DNA of 64,000 bases. Origin: Cyrtodaria siliqua. Taxonomy: Eukaryota; Mollusca; Bivalvia; Adapedonta; Hiatellidae. Shown one piece after another: positions 1-15,756 of this stretch. Numbering within the stretch: the stretch's first letter is position 1; each line of letters begins with the position of its first letter. The position numbers were made by a program, and so were the translations under genes. The notes beneath the pieces were generated by a model. It was not told the origin of the DNA and did no database searches. It saw only the letters and a program-made list of their open reading frames with translations. The stretch lies in the NCBI GenBank assembly GCA_037043455.1, contig JAWPHD010003281.1:159428-223427 (forward strand), written 5' to 3'.

Positions 1-499
1 AGGGTCTTCGTGTAGTTTCTATACCTTGAATCTGAATATATCAATGCATCGTTATAGGGTCTTGGTGTAGTTTCTATACCTTGAATCTAAATATATCAAT
101 GCATAGTTACAGGGTCTTCGTGTAGTTTCTATACCTTGAATATGAATATAGCAATGCATAGTTATAGGGTCTTCGTGTAGTTTCTATACCTTGAATCTGA
201 ATATATTAATAAATAATTATAGGGTCTTCGTGTTGTTTCTATACCTCGTATCTGAATATATCAATGCATAGTTATTGGGTCTTCGTGTAGTTTCTATACC
301 TCGAATCTGCATATATCAATGCATAGTTATAGGGTCTTCGTGTAGTTTCTATACCTTGAATCTGAATATATCAATGCATAGTTATAGGGTCTTCGTGTAG
401 TTTCTATACCTTGAATCTGAATATATCAATGCATAGTTATAGGGTCTTCGTGTAGTTTCTATACCTTGAATCTTAATATATCAATGCATATGTATAGGG
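1..499 (+). repeat. 55-bp tandem repeat, about 9 copies, cut by the window start
   Basis: The unit begins AGGGTCTTCGTGTAGTTTCT and recurs every 55 bases (positions 1, 56, 111 and onward). Copies differ by a few substitutions. The last unit breaks up at about 490-500 and runs into a short non-repetitive bridge at 500-520. The array continues off the left edge. No coding sense is apparent. Confidence 0.95.
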
Positions 500-3199
500 T
501 AAACAAGTATGGCATTTTGTAACAGCATAATGAATTATACAGCTACAGCATAATGAATTATATAACTACAGCATTATGAATTATACAGCTACAGCATTAT
601 GAAGTATACAACAACAGCGTTATGAATTATACAACTACAGCATTATGAATTATACAACTACAGCATTATGAATTATACAACTACAGCATTATGAATTATA
701 CAGCTACAGCGGTATGAAGTATACAACTACAGCATTATGAATTATACAGCTACAGAGTTATGAAGTATACAACTACAGCATTATGAATTATACAGCTACA
801 GCATTATGAATTATACAACTACAGCATCATGAATTATACAGCTACAGCGTTATGAATAATACAACTACAGCATTATGAATTATACAACTACAGCATTGTG
901 AATTATATAACTACAGCGTTATGAATTATACAACTACAGCATTAAAAATTATACAGCTACAGCGTTATGAATTATACAACTACACCATTATGAATTATAC
1001 AGCTACAGCATTATGAATTATACAACTACAGCGTTATGAATTATACAGATACAGCATTATGAATTATACAACTACAGCGTTATGAATTATATAACTGCAG
1101 CTTATGAATTATACGGCTACAGCATTATGAATTATACAACTACAGCGTTATGAATTATACAGCTACAGCATTATGAATTATACAACTACAGCGTTATGAA
1201 TTATATAACTGCAGCTTATGAATTATACGGCTACAGCATTATGAATGATACAACTACAGCATTATGAATCATACAGCTACAGCATTATGAATTATACAGC
1301 TACAGCATTATGAATTATACAGATACAGCATTATGAATGAAACAACTACAGCATTATGAATCATACAGCTACAGCATTATGAATTATACAGCTACAGCAT
1401 TAGGAATTATACAGCTACAGCATTATGAATTATACAACTACAGCATTATGAATGAAACAGCTACAGCATTATGAATTATACAACTACAGCATTATGAATT
1501 ATACAACTACAGCTTATGAATTATACAGCTACAGCATTATGAATTATACAACTACAGCATTATGAATCATGCAGATACAGCATTATGAATTATACAACTA
1601 CAGCATTATGAATAATACAGCTACATCATTATGAATTATACAACTACAGCATTATGAATTAGTCACCTACAGCGTTATGAATTATAAAGCTAGAGCATTA
1701 TGAATTAAACAACTACAGCATTATCATGATTATGAATTATACAACTACAGCATTATGAATTATACAGCTACAGCGTTATGAATTATACAGCTACAGCGTT
1801 ATGAATTATACAACTACAGCTTATGAATTATACAGCTACAACATTATGAATTATACAGCTACAGCAATATGAATTATACAACTACAGCGTTATGAATTAT
1901 ACAGCTACAGCATTATGAATTATACAACTACAGCATTATGAATTATACAATTACAGCATTTTGCATTATACAACTATAGCATTATGAACTATACAGCTAC
2001 AGCGTTATAAACTATACAGCTACAGGGTCTACAGCATTATGAATTATACAGCTACAGCGTTATGAATTATACAGCTACAGCGTTATGAATTATACAACTA
2101 CAGCATTATGAATTATACAGCTACATCGTTATGAATTATACAGCTACAGCGTTAAGAATTGTACAGCTACAGCATTATGAATTATACAGCTACAGCGTTA
2201 TGAATTATACAACTACAGGCATTATGAATTATACAACTACAGCATTATGAATTATACAGCTACAGCGGTATGAAGTATACAACTACAGCATTATGAATTA
2301 TACAACTACAGCATTGTGAATTATACAACTACAGCATTATAAATTATACAACTACAGCATTATGAATTATACAACTACAGCGTTATGAATTATACAACTA
2401 CAGCATTAAAAAGTATACAGCTACAGCGTTATGAATTATACAACTACACCATTATGAATTATACAGATACAGCATTATGAATTATACAACTACAGCGTTA
2501 TGAATTATACAGCTACAGCATTATGAATTATACAACTACAGCGTTATGAATTATACATTATGAATTATACAACTACAGCGTTATGAATTATACAGCTACA
2601 GTATTATGAATTATACAACTACAGCATTATGAATTATACAGCTACAGCGTTATGAATAATACAGCTACAGCGTTATGAATTATACAGCTACAGCGTTATG
2701 AATTATACAACTACAGGCATTATGAATTATACAACTACAGCATTATGAATTATACAGCTACAGCAGTATGCAGTATACAACTACAGCATTATGAATTATA
2801 CAGCTACAGCATTATGAATTATACAACTACAGCATTATGAATTATACAGCTACAGCGTTATGAATAATACAACTACCGCATTATGAATTATACAACTACA
2901 GCATTTTGAATTATACAACTACAGCATTATGAATTATACAGCTACAGCGTTATGAATAATACAACTACCGCATTTTGAATTATACAACTACAGCATTGTG
3001 AATTATACAACTACAGCATTATAAATTATACAACTACAGCATTATGAATTATACAACTACAGCGTTATGAATTATACAACTACAGCATTAAAAATTATAC
3101 AGCTACAGCGTTATGAATTATACAACTACACCATTATGAATTATACAGATACAGCATTATGAATTATACAACTACAGCGTTATGAATTATACAGCTACA

Positions 3200-5500
3200 G
3201 CATTATGAATTAAACAACTACAGCGTTATGAATTATATAACTGCAGCTTATGAATTATACGGCTACAGCATTATGAATGATACAACTACAGCATTATGAA
3301 TGATACAGCTACAGCATTATGAATTATACAGCTACAGCATTATGAATTATACAGATACAGCATTATAAATTATACAACTACAGCATTATGAATGATACAG
3401 CTACACCATTATGAATTATACAGATACAGCATTATGAATTATACAACTACAGCGTTATGAATTATACAGCTACAGCATTATGAATTATACAACTACAGCG
3501 TTATGAATTATATAACTGCAGCTTATGAATTATACGGCTACAGCATTATGAATGATACAACAACAGCATTATGAATCATACAGCTACATCATTATGAATT
3601 ATACAGCTACAACATTATGAATTATACAGCTACAGCAATATGAATTATACAACTACAGCGTTATGAATTATACAGCTACAGCATTATGAATTATACAACT
3701 ACAGCATTATGAATTATACAGCATTATGAATTATACAATTACAGCATTTTGCATTATACAACTATAGCATTATGAACTATACAGCTACAGCGTTATAAAC
3801 TATACAGCTACAGCGTCTACAGCATTATGAATTATACAGCTACAGCGTTATGAATTATACAGCTACAGCGTTATGAATTATACAACTACACCATTATGAA
3901 TTATACAGCTACATCGTTATAAATTATACAGCTACAGCGTTAATAATTGTACAGCTACAGCGTTATGAATTATACAGCTACAGCGTTATGAATTATACAA
4001 CTACAGGCATTATGAATTATACAAACTACAGCATTATGAATTATACAGCTACAGCGGTATGCAGTATACAACTACAGCATTATGAATTATACAGCTACAG
4101 CATTATGAATTATACAACTAAAGCATTAGGAATTATACAGCTACAGCGTTATGAATAATACAACTACCGCATTATGAATTATACAACTACAGCATTGTGA
4201 ATTATACAACTACAGCATTATAAATTATACAACTACAGCATTATGAATTATACAACTACAGCGTTATGAATTATACAACTACAGCATTAAAAATTATACA
4301 GCTACAGCGTTATGAATTATACAACTACACCATTATGAATTATACAGATACAGCATTATGAATTATACAACTACAGCGTTATGAATTATACAGCTACAGC
4401 ATTATGAATTATACAACTACAGCGTTATGAATTATATAACTGCAGCTTATGAATTATACGGCTACAGCATTATGAATGATACAACTACAGCATTATGAAT
4501 CATACAGCTACAGCATTATGAATTATACAGCTACAGCATTATGAATTATACAGATACAGCATTATAAATTATACAACTACAGCATTATGAATGATACAGC
4601 TACACCATTATGAATTATACAGATACAGCATTATGAATTATACAACTACAGCGTTATGAATTATACAGCTACAGCATTATGAATTATACAACTACAGCGT
4701 TATGAATTATATAACTGCAGCTTATGAATTATACGGCTACAGCATTATGAATGATACAACTACAGCATTATGAATCATACAGCTACATCATTATGAATTA
4801 TACAGCTACAACATTATGAATTATACAGCTACAGCAATATGAATTATACAACTACAGCGTTATGAATTATACAGCTACAGCATTATGAATTATACAACTA
4901 CAGCATTATGAATTATACAATAACAGCATTTTGCATTATACAACTATAGCATTATGAACTATACAGCTACAGCGTTATAAACTTTACAGCTACAGCGTCT
5001 ACAGCATTATGAATTATACAGCTACAGCGTTATGAATTATACAGCTACAGCGTTATGAATTATACAACTACACCATTATGAATTATACAGCTACATCGTT
5101 ATGAATTATACAGCTACAGCGTTAAGAATTGTACAGCTACAGCGTTATGAATTATACAGCTACAGCGTTATGAATTATACAACTACAGGCATTATGAATT
5201 ATACAACTACAGCATTATGAATTATACAGCTACAGCGGTATGCAGTATACAACTACAGCATTATGAATTATACAGCTACAGCGTTATGAATTATACAACT
5301 ACAGCATTAAAATTATACAGCTACAGCGTTATGAATTATACAACTACACCATTATGAATTATACAGATACAGCATTATGAATTATACAACTACAGCATTA
5401 TGAATCATACAGCTACAGCATTATGAATTATACAGCTACATCATTATGAATTATACAGATACAGCATTATGAATGATACAGCTACAGCATTATGAATTAT
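3200..5500 (+). repeat. higher-order duplication of about 1.2 kb inside the 23-bp satellite
   Basis: The variant run ATATAACTGCAGCTTATGAA followed by ATACGGCTACAG occurs at about 3,237 and again at 4,436, a shift of 1,199. Each occurrence is followed by a second copy 277 bases on (near 3,513 and 4,712). Flanking variant order matches as well. The boundaries are approximate because the background is itself repetitive. Confidence 0.7.
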
Positions 5501-8462
5501 ACAACTACAGCATTATGAATTATACACCTACAGCGTAATGAATTATAAAGCTACAGCATTATGAATTAAACAACTACAGCTTTATCATGATTATGAATTA
5601 TACAACTACAGCATTATGAATTATACAGCTACAGCGTTATGAATTATACAGCTACAGCGTTATGAATTATACAACTACAGCTTATGAATTATACAATTAC
5701 AGCATTTTGCATTATACAACTATAGCATTATGAACTATACAGCTACAGCGTTATAAACTTTACAGCTACAGCGTCTACAGCATTATGAATTATACAGCTA
5801 CAGCGTTATGAATAATACAACTACAGCATTATGAATTATACAGCTACATCGTTATGAATTATACAGCTACAGCGTTAAGAATTGTACAGCTACAGCGTTA
5901 TGAATTATACAGCTACAGCGTTATGAATTATACAGCTACAGCATTATGAATTATACAACTACAGCATTATGAATTATACAGCTACAGCGGTATGAAGTAT
6001 ACAGCTACAGCGTTATGAAGTATACAACTACAGCATTATGAATTATACAGCTACAGTATTATGAATTATACAACTACAGCATTATGAATTATACAGCTAC
6101 AGCGTTATGAATTATACAACTACAGCATTATGAATTATACAGCTACATCGTTATGAATTATACAGCTACAGCGTTAAGAATTGTACAGCTACAGCGTTAT
6201 GAATTATACAGCTACAGCGTTATGAATTATACAACTACAGCGTTATGAATTATACAGCTACATCGTTATGAATTATACAGCTACAGCGTTAAGAATTGTA
6301 CAGCTACAGCGTTATGAATTATACAGCTACAGCGTTATGAATTATACAGCTACAGCATTATGAATTATACAACTACAGCATTATGAATTATACAGCTACA
6401 GCGGTATGAAGTATACAGCTACAGCGTTATGAAGTATACAACTACAGCATTATGAATTATACAGCTACAGTATTATGAATTATACAGCTACAGCATTATG
6501 AATTATACAGCTACAGCGTTATGAATAATACAACTACAGCATTATGAATTATACAACTACAGCATTGTGAATTATACAACTACAGCATTATAAATTATAC
6601 AACTACAGCATTATGAATTATACAACTACAGCGTTATCAATTATACAACAACAGCACTAAAAAGTATACAGCTACAGAGATGAATTATACAACTACACCA
6701 TTATGAATTATACAGCTACAGCATTATGAATAATCCAAATACAGCGTTATGAATTAAACAGCTACAGCATTATGAATTATACAATTACAGCATTTTGCAT
6801 TATACAACTACAGCGTTATAAACTATACAGCTACAGCGTCTACAGCATTATGAATTATACAGCTACAGCGTTATGAATTATACAGCTACAGCGTTATGAA
6901 TTATACAACTACAGCATTATGAATTATACAGCTACATCGTTATGAATTATACAACTACAGCATTATGAATCATACAACTACAGCATTATGAATTATACAC
7001 CTACAGCGTAATGAATTATAAAGCTACAGCATTATGAATTAAACAACTACAGCTTTATCATGATTATGAATTATACAACTACAGCATTATGAATTATACA
7101 GCTACAGCGTTATGAATTATACAGCTACAGCGTTATGAATTATACAACTACAGCTTATGAATTATACAATTACAGCATTTTGCATTATACAACTATAGCA
7201 TTATGAACTATACAGCTACAGCGTTATAAACTTTACAGCTACAGCGTCTACAGCATTATGAATTATACAGCTACAGCGTTATGAATAATACAACTACAGC
7301 ATTATGAATTATACAGCTACATCGTTATGAATTATACAGCTACAGCGTTAAGAATTGTACAGCTACAGCGTTATGAATTATACAGCTACAGCGTTATGAA
7401 TTATACAGCTACAGCATTATGAATTATACAACTACAGCATTATGAATTATACAGCTACAGCGGTATGAAGTATACAGCTACAGCGTTATGAAGTATACAA
7501 CTACAGCATTATGAATTATACAGCTACAGTATTATGAATTATACAACTACAGCATTATGAATTATACAGCTACAGCGTTATGAATTATACAACTACAGCA
7601 TTATGAATTATACAGCTACATCGTTATGAATTATACAGCTACAGCGTTAAGAATTGTACAGCTACAGCGTTATGAATTATACAGCTACAGCGTTATGAAT
7701 TATACAACTACAGCGTTATGAATTATACAGCTACATCGTTATGAATTATACAGCTACAGCGTTAAGAATTGTACAGCTACAGCGTTATGAATTATACAGC
7801 TACAGCGTTATGAATTATACAGCTACAGCATTATGAATTATACAACTACAGCATTATGAATTATACAGCTACAGCGGTATGAAGTATACAGCTACAGCGT
7901 TATGAAGTATACAACTACAGCATTATGAATTATACAGCTACAGTATTATGAATTATACAGCTACAGCATTATGAATTATACAGCTACAGCGTTATGAATA
8001 ATACAACTACAGCATTATGAATTATACAACTACAGCATTGTGAATTATACAACTACAGCATTATAAATTATACAACTACAGCATTATGAATTATACAACT
8101 ACAGCGTTATCAATTATACAACAACAGCACTAAAAAGTATACAGCTACAGAGATGAATTATACAACTACACCATTATGAATTATACAGCTACAGCATTAT
8201 GAATAATCCAAATACAGCGTTATGAATTAAACAGCTACAGCATTATGAATTATACAATTACAGCATTTTGCATTATACAACTACAGCGTTATAAACTATA
8301 CAGCTACAGCGTCTACAGCATTATGAATTATACAGCTACAGCGTTATGAATTATACAGCTACAGCGTTATGAATTATACAACTACAGCATTATGAATTAT
8401 ACAGCTACATCGTTATGAATTATACAACTACAGCATTATGAATCATACAACTACAGCATTAT
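5499..8462 (+). repeat. two tandem copies of a 1,473-bp higher-order unit of the 23-bp satellite
   Basis: The distinctive run TATACACCTACAGCGTAATG starts at 5,521 and at 6,994, a shift of 1,473. The variants between these points then recur in the same order, including TTATCATGATTATGAA, the GTTAAGAATTGTACAGC units and the AATCCAAATACAGCG unit. The copies look nearly identical and diverge after about 8,462. This points to a recent unequal exchange. Confidence 0.85.
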
Positions 8463-10465
8463 GAATTATACAGCTACAGCGGTATGAAGTATACAACTAC
8501 AGCATTATGAATTATACAGCTACAGCGTTATGAAGTATACAACTACAGCATTATGAATTATACAGCTACAGTATTATGAATTATACAACTACAGCATTAT
8601 GAATTATACAGCTACAGCGTTATTAATAATACAACAACAGCATTATGAATTATACAACCACAGCATTGTGAATTATACAACTAAAGCATTATAAATTATA
8701 CAACTACAGCATTATGAATTATACAACTACAGCGTTATCAATTATACAACTACAGCATTAAAATTATACAGCTTCAGCGTTATGAATTATACAACTACAC
8801 CATTATGAATTATACAGCTACAGCATTATGAATTATCCAAATACAGCATTATGAATTATACAACTACAGCGTTATGAATTATATAACTGCAGCTTATGAA
8901 TTATACAGCTACAGCATTATGAATGATACAACTACAGCATTATGAATCATACAGCTACAGCATTATGAATTATACAACTACAGCATTAAGAATCATGCAG
9001 CTACAGCATTATGAATTATACAGCTACAGCGTTATGAATTATATAGCTACAGCGTTATGAATTATACAACTACAGCTTATGAATTATACAACTACAGCGT
9101 TATGAATTATACAGCTACAGCATTATGAATTATACATTATGAATTATACAACTACAGCCTAATGAATTATACAGCTACATCGTTATGAATTATACAGCTA
9201 CAGCGTTAAGAATTGTACAGCTACAGCGTTATGAATTATACAGCTACAGCGTTATGAATTATACAACTACAGCGTTATGCATTATACAGTTACAGCATTA
9301 TGAATTATACATTATGAATTATACAACTACAGTGTTATGAATTATACAGCTACAGCGTTATGAATTATACAGCTACAACGTTAAGAATTGTACAGCTACA
9401 GCGTTATGAATTATACAACTACAGCATTATGAATTATACAACTACAGCATTATGAATTATACAGCTACAGCGTTAAGAATTGTACAGCTACAGCGTTATG
9501 AATTATACAACTACAGCATTATGAATTATACAACTACAGCATTATGAATTATACAGCTACAGCGTTATGAATTATACAGCTACAGCGTTATGAATTAGAG
9601 TTATGAATTATACAGCTACAGCGTTATGAATTAGCGTTATGAATTATACAGCTACAGCATTATGCATTATACAGCTACAGCGTTATGAATTATACAGCTA
9701 CAGCGTTATGAATTAGAGTTATGAATTATACAGCTACAGCGTTATGAATTAGCGTTAATAATTGTACAGCTACAGCGTTATGAATTATACAGCTACAGCG
9801 TTATGAATTATACAACTACAGCGTTATGCATTATACAGTTACAGCATTATGAATTATACATTATGAATTATACAACTACAGTGTTATGAATTATACAGCT
9901 ACAGCGTTATGAATTATACAGCTACATTGTTAAGAATTGTACAGCTACAGCGTTATGAATTATACAGCTACAGCGTTATGAATTATAACACTACAGCATT
10001 ATGAATTATACAACTACAGCATTATGAATTATACAGCTACAGCGTTATGAATTATACAGCTACAGCGTTATGAATTAGAGTTATGAATTATACAGCTACA
10101 GCGTTATGAAGTAGCGTTATGAATTATACAGCTACAGCGTTATAAATTATACATTATGAATTATACATCTACAGCATTATGAATTAAACAGCTACATCGT
10201 TATGAATTATACAGATACAGCGTTACGAATTATACAGCTACAGCGTTATGAATTATACAACTACAGCATTATGAATTATACAGCTACATCCTTATGAATT
10301 ATACAGCTACAGCGTTAAGAATTGTACAGCTACAGCGTTATGAATTATACAGCTACAGCGTTATGAATTATACAACTACAGCGTTATGAATTATACAGCT
10401 ACAGCGTTATGACATACAGCTACAGCATTATGCAATATACAGCTACAGCATTATGAATTATACAT

Positions 10466-13400
10466 TATATATTATACAACTACAGCGTTACGAACTATAC
10501 AGCTACAGCGTTATAACTTAACCAGCTACAGCGTTATGCATTATACAGCTACACCATTATGCATTATACCTTATGAATTATACAACTACAGCATTATGAA
10601 TTATACAGCTACAGCATTATGCATTATACAACTACAGCATTATGAACTATACAGCTACAGCGTTATAAACTATACAGCTACAGCGTCTACAGCGTTATGA
10701 ATTATACAACTAGAGCATTATGAATTATACAGCTACATCGTTATGAATTATACAGCTACAGCGTTATGAATTATACAGCTACAGCGTTATGAATTATACA
10801 GCTACATCGTTATGAATTATACAACTACAGTATTATGAATTATACAGGTACATCGTTATGAATTATACAGTTACATCGTTAAAAATTGTACAGCTACAAC
10901 GTTATGAATTACACAGCTACAGCGTTATGAATTATACAACTACAGCGTTATGAATTATACAGCTACAGCGTTATGACTTAAACAGCTACAGCGTTATGAA
11001 TTATACATTATGAATTATACAACTACAGCGTTATGAATTATACAGCTACAGTATTATGAATTATACAACTACAGCATTATGAATTATACAGCTACAGCGT
11101 TATGAATAATACAACTACAGCATTATGAATTATACAGCTACAGCATTATGAATGATACAACTACAGCATTATGAATCATACAGCTACAGCATTATGAATT
11201 ATACAGCTACAGCATTATGAATTATACAACTACAGCATTAAGAATCATGCAGCTACAGCATTATGAATTATACAACTATAGCATTATAAATTATACAACT
11301 ACAGCATCATGGATTATACAACTACAGCATTATGAAATATACAGCTACAGCGTTATGAATTATAAAGCTAAAGCATTATGAATTAAACAACTACAGCATT
11401 ATCATGATTATGAATTATACAATTACAGCATTATGAATTATACAGCTACAGCGTTATGAATTATATAGCTAAAGCGTTATGAATTATACAACTACAGCTT
11501 ATGAATTATACAACTACAGCGTTATGAATTATACAGCTACAGCATTATGAATTATAAAACTACAGCATTATGAATTATACAACAACAGCATTATGCATTA
11601 TACAACTACAGCATTATGAACTATACAGCTACAGCGTTATAAACTATACAGCTACAGCGTCTACAGCGTTATGAATTATACAACTACAGCATTATGAATT
11701 ATACAGCTACATCGTTATGAATTATACAGCTACAGCGTTATGAATTATACAGCTACAGTATTATGAATTATACAGCTACATCGTTATGAATTATACAGTT
11801 ACAGAGTTAAAAATTGTACAGCTACAGCGTTATGAATTATACAGCTACAGCGTTATGAATTATACAACTACAGCGTTATGAATTATACAGCTACAGCGTT
11901 ATGACTTAAACAGCTACAGCGTTATGAATTATACATTATGAATTATACAACTACAGCGTTATGAATTATACAGCTAAAGCGTTATAACTTAACCAGCTAC
12001 AGCGTTATGCATTAAACAACTACAGCATTATCATGATTATGAATTATACAATTACAGCATTATGAATTATACAGCTACAGCGTTATGAATTATATAGCTA
12101 CAGCGTTATGAATTAAACAACTACAGCTTATGAATTATACAACTACAGCGTTATGAATTATACAGCTACAGCATTATGAATTATACAACTACAGCATTAT
12201 GAATTATACAACAACAGCATTATGCATTATACAACTACAGCATTATGAACTATACAGCTACAGCGTTATAAACTATACAGCTACAGCGTCTACAGCGTTA
12301 TGAATTATACAACTACAGCATTATGAATTATACAGCTACATCGTTATGAATTATACAGCTACAGCGTTATGAATTATACAGCTACAGCGTTATGAATTAT
12401 ACAGCTACAGTATTATGAATTATACAGCTACATCGTTATGAATTTTACAGTTACAGCGTTAAAAATTGTACAGCTACAGCGTTATGAATTATACAGCTAC
12501 AGCGTTATGAATTATACAACTACAGCGTTATGAATTATACAGCTACAGCGTTATGACTTAAACAGCTACAGCATTATGCTTTATACAACTACAGCATTAT
12601 GAATTATACATTATGAATTATACAACTACAGCGTTATGAATTATACAGCTACAGCGTTATAACTTATACAGCTACAGCGTTATGCATTATACAGCTACAG
12701 CTTTATGAATTATACATTATGAATTATACAGCTACAGCATTATGAATTATACAGCTACAGCATTATGAATTATACAGCTACAGCGTTATGAATTATACAG
12801 CTCCAGCATTAAGAATTATACAGCTACAGCATTATGAATTATACATTATGAATTATACAACTACAGCGTTATGAATTATACAGCTACAGCGTTATAACTT
12901 ATACAGCTACAGCGTTATGCATTATACAGCTACAGCTTTATGAATTATACATTATGAATTATACAGCTACAGCATTATGAATTATACAGCTACAGCGTTA
13001 TGAATTATACAGCTACAGAGTTATGAATTATACAGCTCCAGCATTATGAAATATACAACTACAGCATTATGAATTATACACCTACAGCGTTATGAATTAT
13101 AACTACAGCGTTATGAATTATACAGCTACAGCATTATGAATTATACAGCTGCAGCATTATGAATTATACAGTTGCAGCATTATGAATTATACAGCTACAG
13201 TATTATGAATTATACAACTACAGCGTTATGAATTATACAACTACAGCATTATGAATTATACAACTACAGCGTTATGAAGTATACAGCTACAGCGTTATGA
13301 ATTATACAGCTACAGTATTATGAATTATACAGCTTCATCATTATGAATTATACAACTACAGCATTATGAATTATACAGCTACAGCGTTATGAATTATACA

Positions 13401-15756
13401 GCTACAGCGTTATGAATTATACAACTACAGCGTTATGAATTATATATTATGAATTATACAGCTACAGCATTATGAATTATACAGCTACAGCATTATGAAT
13501 TATACAGCTACAGCGTTATGAATTATACAGCTCCAGCATTAAGAATTATACAGCTACAGCATTATGAATTATACATTATGAATTATACAACTACAGCGTT
13601 ATGAATTATACAGCTACAGCGTTATAACTTATACAGCTACAGCGTTATGCATTATACAGCTACAGCTTTATGAATTATACATTATGAATTATACAGCTAC
13701 AGCATTATGAATTATACAGCTACAGCATTATGAATTATACAGCTACAGCGTTATGAATTATACAGCTCCAGCATTATGAAATATACAACTACAGCATTAT
13801 GAATTATACAACTACAGCGTTATGAATTATAACTACAGCGTTATGAATTATACAGCTACAGCATTATGAATTATACAGCTGCAGCATTATGAATTATACA
13901 TTATGAATTATACAACTACAGCGTTATGAATTATACAGCTACAGCGTTATAACTTATACAGCTACAGCGTTATGCATTATACAGCTACAGCTTTATGAAT
14001 TATACATTATGAATTATACAGCTACAGCATTATGAATTATACAGCTACAGCATTATGAATTATACAGCTACAGCGTTATGAATTATACAGCTCCAGCATT
14101 ATGAAATATACAACTACAGCATTATGAATTATACAACTACAGCGTTATGAATTATAACTACAGCGTTATGAATTATACAGCTACAGCATTATGAATTATA
14201 CAGCTGCAGCATTATGAATTATACAGTTGCAGCATTATGAATTATACAGCTACAGTATTATGAATTATACAACTACAGCGTTATGAATTATACAACTACA
14301 GCATTATGAATTATACAACTACAGCGTTATGAAGTATACAGCTACAGCGTTATGAATTATACAGCTACAGTATTATGAATTATACAGCTACATCATTATG
14401 AATTATACAACTACAGCATTATGAATTATACAGCTACAGCATTATGAATTATACAGCTACAGCGTTATGAATTATACAGCTACAGCGTTATGAATTATAC
14501 AACTACAGCGTTATGAATTATATATTATGAATTATACAGCTACAGCATTATGAATTATACAACTACAGCATTATGAATTATACAACTACAGCGTTATGAA
14601 TTATACAACTACAGCGTTATGAATTATACATTATGAATTATACAGCTACAGTATTATGAATTATACAACTACAGCGTTATGAATTATACAACAACAGCAT
14701 TATGAGTTATACAACTTCAGCATTATGAATTATACAACTACAGCACTATGAATTATACAACTACAGCATCATGAATTATACAGCTACAGCATTATGAATT
14801 ATACAACTACAGCATTATGAATTATACAACTACCGCATACGAATTGGAGATAAATAATGTGTGTGTTCCTTGTATGTGTTTTTAAAACTTCATAAACATA
14901 TTGACCCATTAAAGCAAAATAAACATACAATTTAAGAAAAAAACAATGAATTTAAAAACAGTTATACAAGAATATTTATAAAACTGTAAAAGCAATGAAC
15001 AAAATATAAGCACAAATACAAACTACGTTATTCTAGATGCATGTATGGTCAAGGTATGTGAAATTGTATGGAAATGTTACGGACACTACATGAACTAGTT
15101 ATAATCAACATAAACCTCAACTTCATGGATTATACAAAACAATGTTAGATGAAATATGTAATGATCCTTGTATAATAAATGCTATATAACAGTTGATGTA
15201 AAAGTGGACGCCCATACGTGACTGCTGTGTGTAAGTATACCCTGTAATATACTATTATGTTAACTGTTCTTTATTTTATTTTCAAGATGGAATTGAGACC
15301 AAAAAACAAACAATATTTATATTTTTTTTAAATTTCCATCTAGAATGTGAATTAAAAAAACACGGTTATGTTTAAATATGTGAAATACCTTTTTAGTTTT
15401 TTTAAACTAGAATATGCCGCTAATTTTGTGATGGAAAGCAGGGACTGTATATTTATATTAATTATGTAAAGTGGATGAAAAGCAAACGGCGAAGGTTATG
15501 TTTAATTTTGACCCCAATGTCACACTTTGTCTTCAATTTTGTAACCTGCCCATAAGCACATTACAAATATGTTGGAACTTAATAAAACTAAATAAATTAT
15601 TTGTACCACTTATATGTAAGTATAGATACATATGGATATTGCTGTTAAGTTAAGAATTAAATAATCATGTTTGTCTGAATATAAATTCACATGTAACTCT
15701 ATTATTACAACTTCGTTCCGATAATCACATATATGGAGAGAACTGTAACTTATGTT
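10466..15756 (+). repeat. macro-repeat copy 1, about 5.3 kb (satellite plus island)
   Basis: The copy opens at TATATATTATACAACTACAG followed by CGTTACGAACTATACAGC. It runs through about 4.4 kb of 23-bp satellite and ends with the non-satellite island 14,837-15,756. The same start and end recur in copy 2. This copy is about 750 bases longer because a block with TACAGCTTTATGAATTATAC is tandemly duplicated here (seen near 12,700, 12,950, 13,670 and 13,990). Confidence 0.8.
14837..15756 (+). other. non-satellite island, copy 1
   Basis: AT-rich single-copy-like sequence starts at GAATTGGAGATAAATAATGT and has no 23-bp periodicity. It contains a 60-codon open frame at 15,471-15,653 that matches nothing I recognise. 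That frame is conserved in copy 2 only because the whole island is. No terminal inverted repeats or target-site duplications are visible. I cannot assign a function. It may be an old insertion that was later co-amplified with the satellite. Confidence 0.75.

Larger units (their letters stand above)
521..14836 (+). repeat. 23-bp satellite array, several hundred copies
   Basis: The monomer is of the type ACAGCATTATGAATTATACA plus ACT or GCT. The period of 23 was checked at successive CAGC positions 615, 638, 661 and 684. Copies alternate mainly at three places: CAACT/CAGCT, GCATT/GCGTT, and occasional shortened units such as TACATTATGAATTATAC. The array is continuous for 14.3 kb with no coding potential. 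Variant units recur in the same order, so it has higher-order structure. A marker stretch with GTTATAAACTATACAGC followed by GTCTACAGC recurs near 1,991, 3,779, 4,961, 5,737, 7,210, 10,650 and 11,640. Confidence 0.97.
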
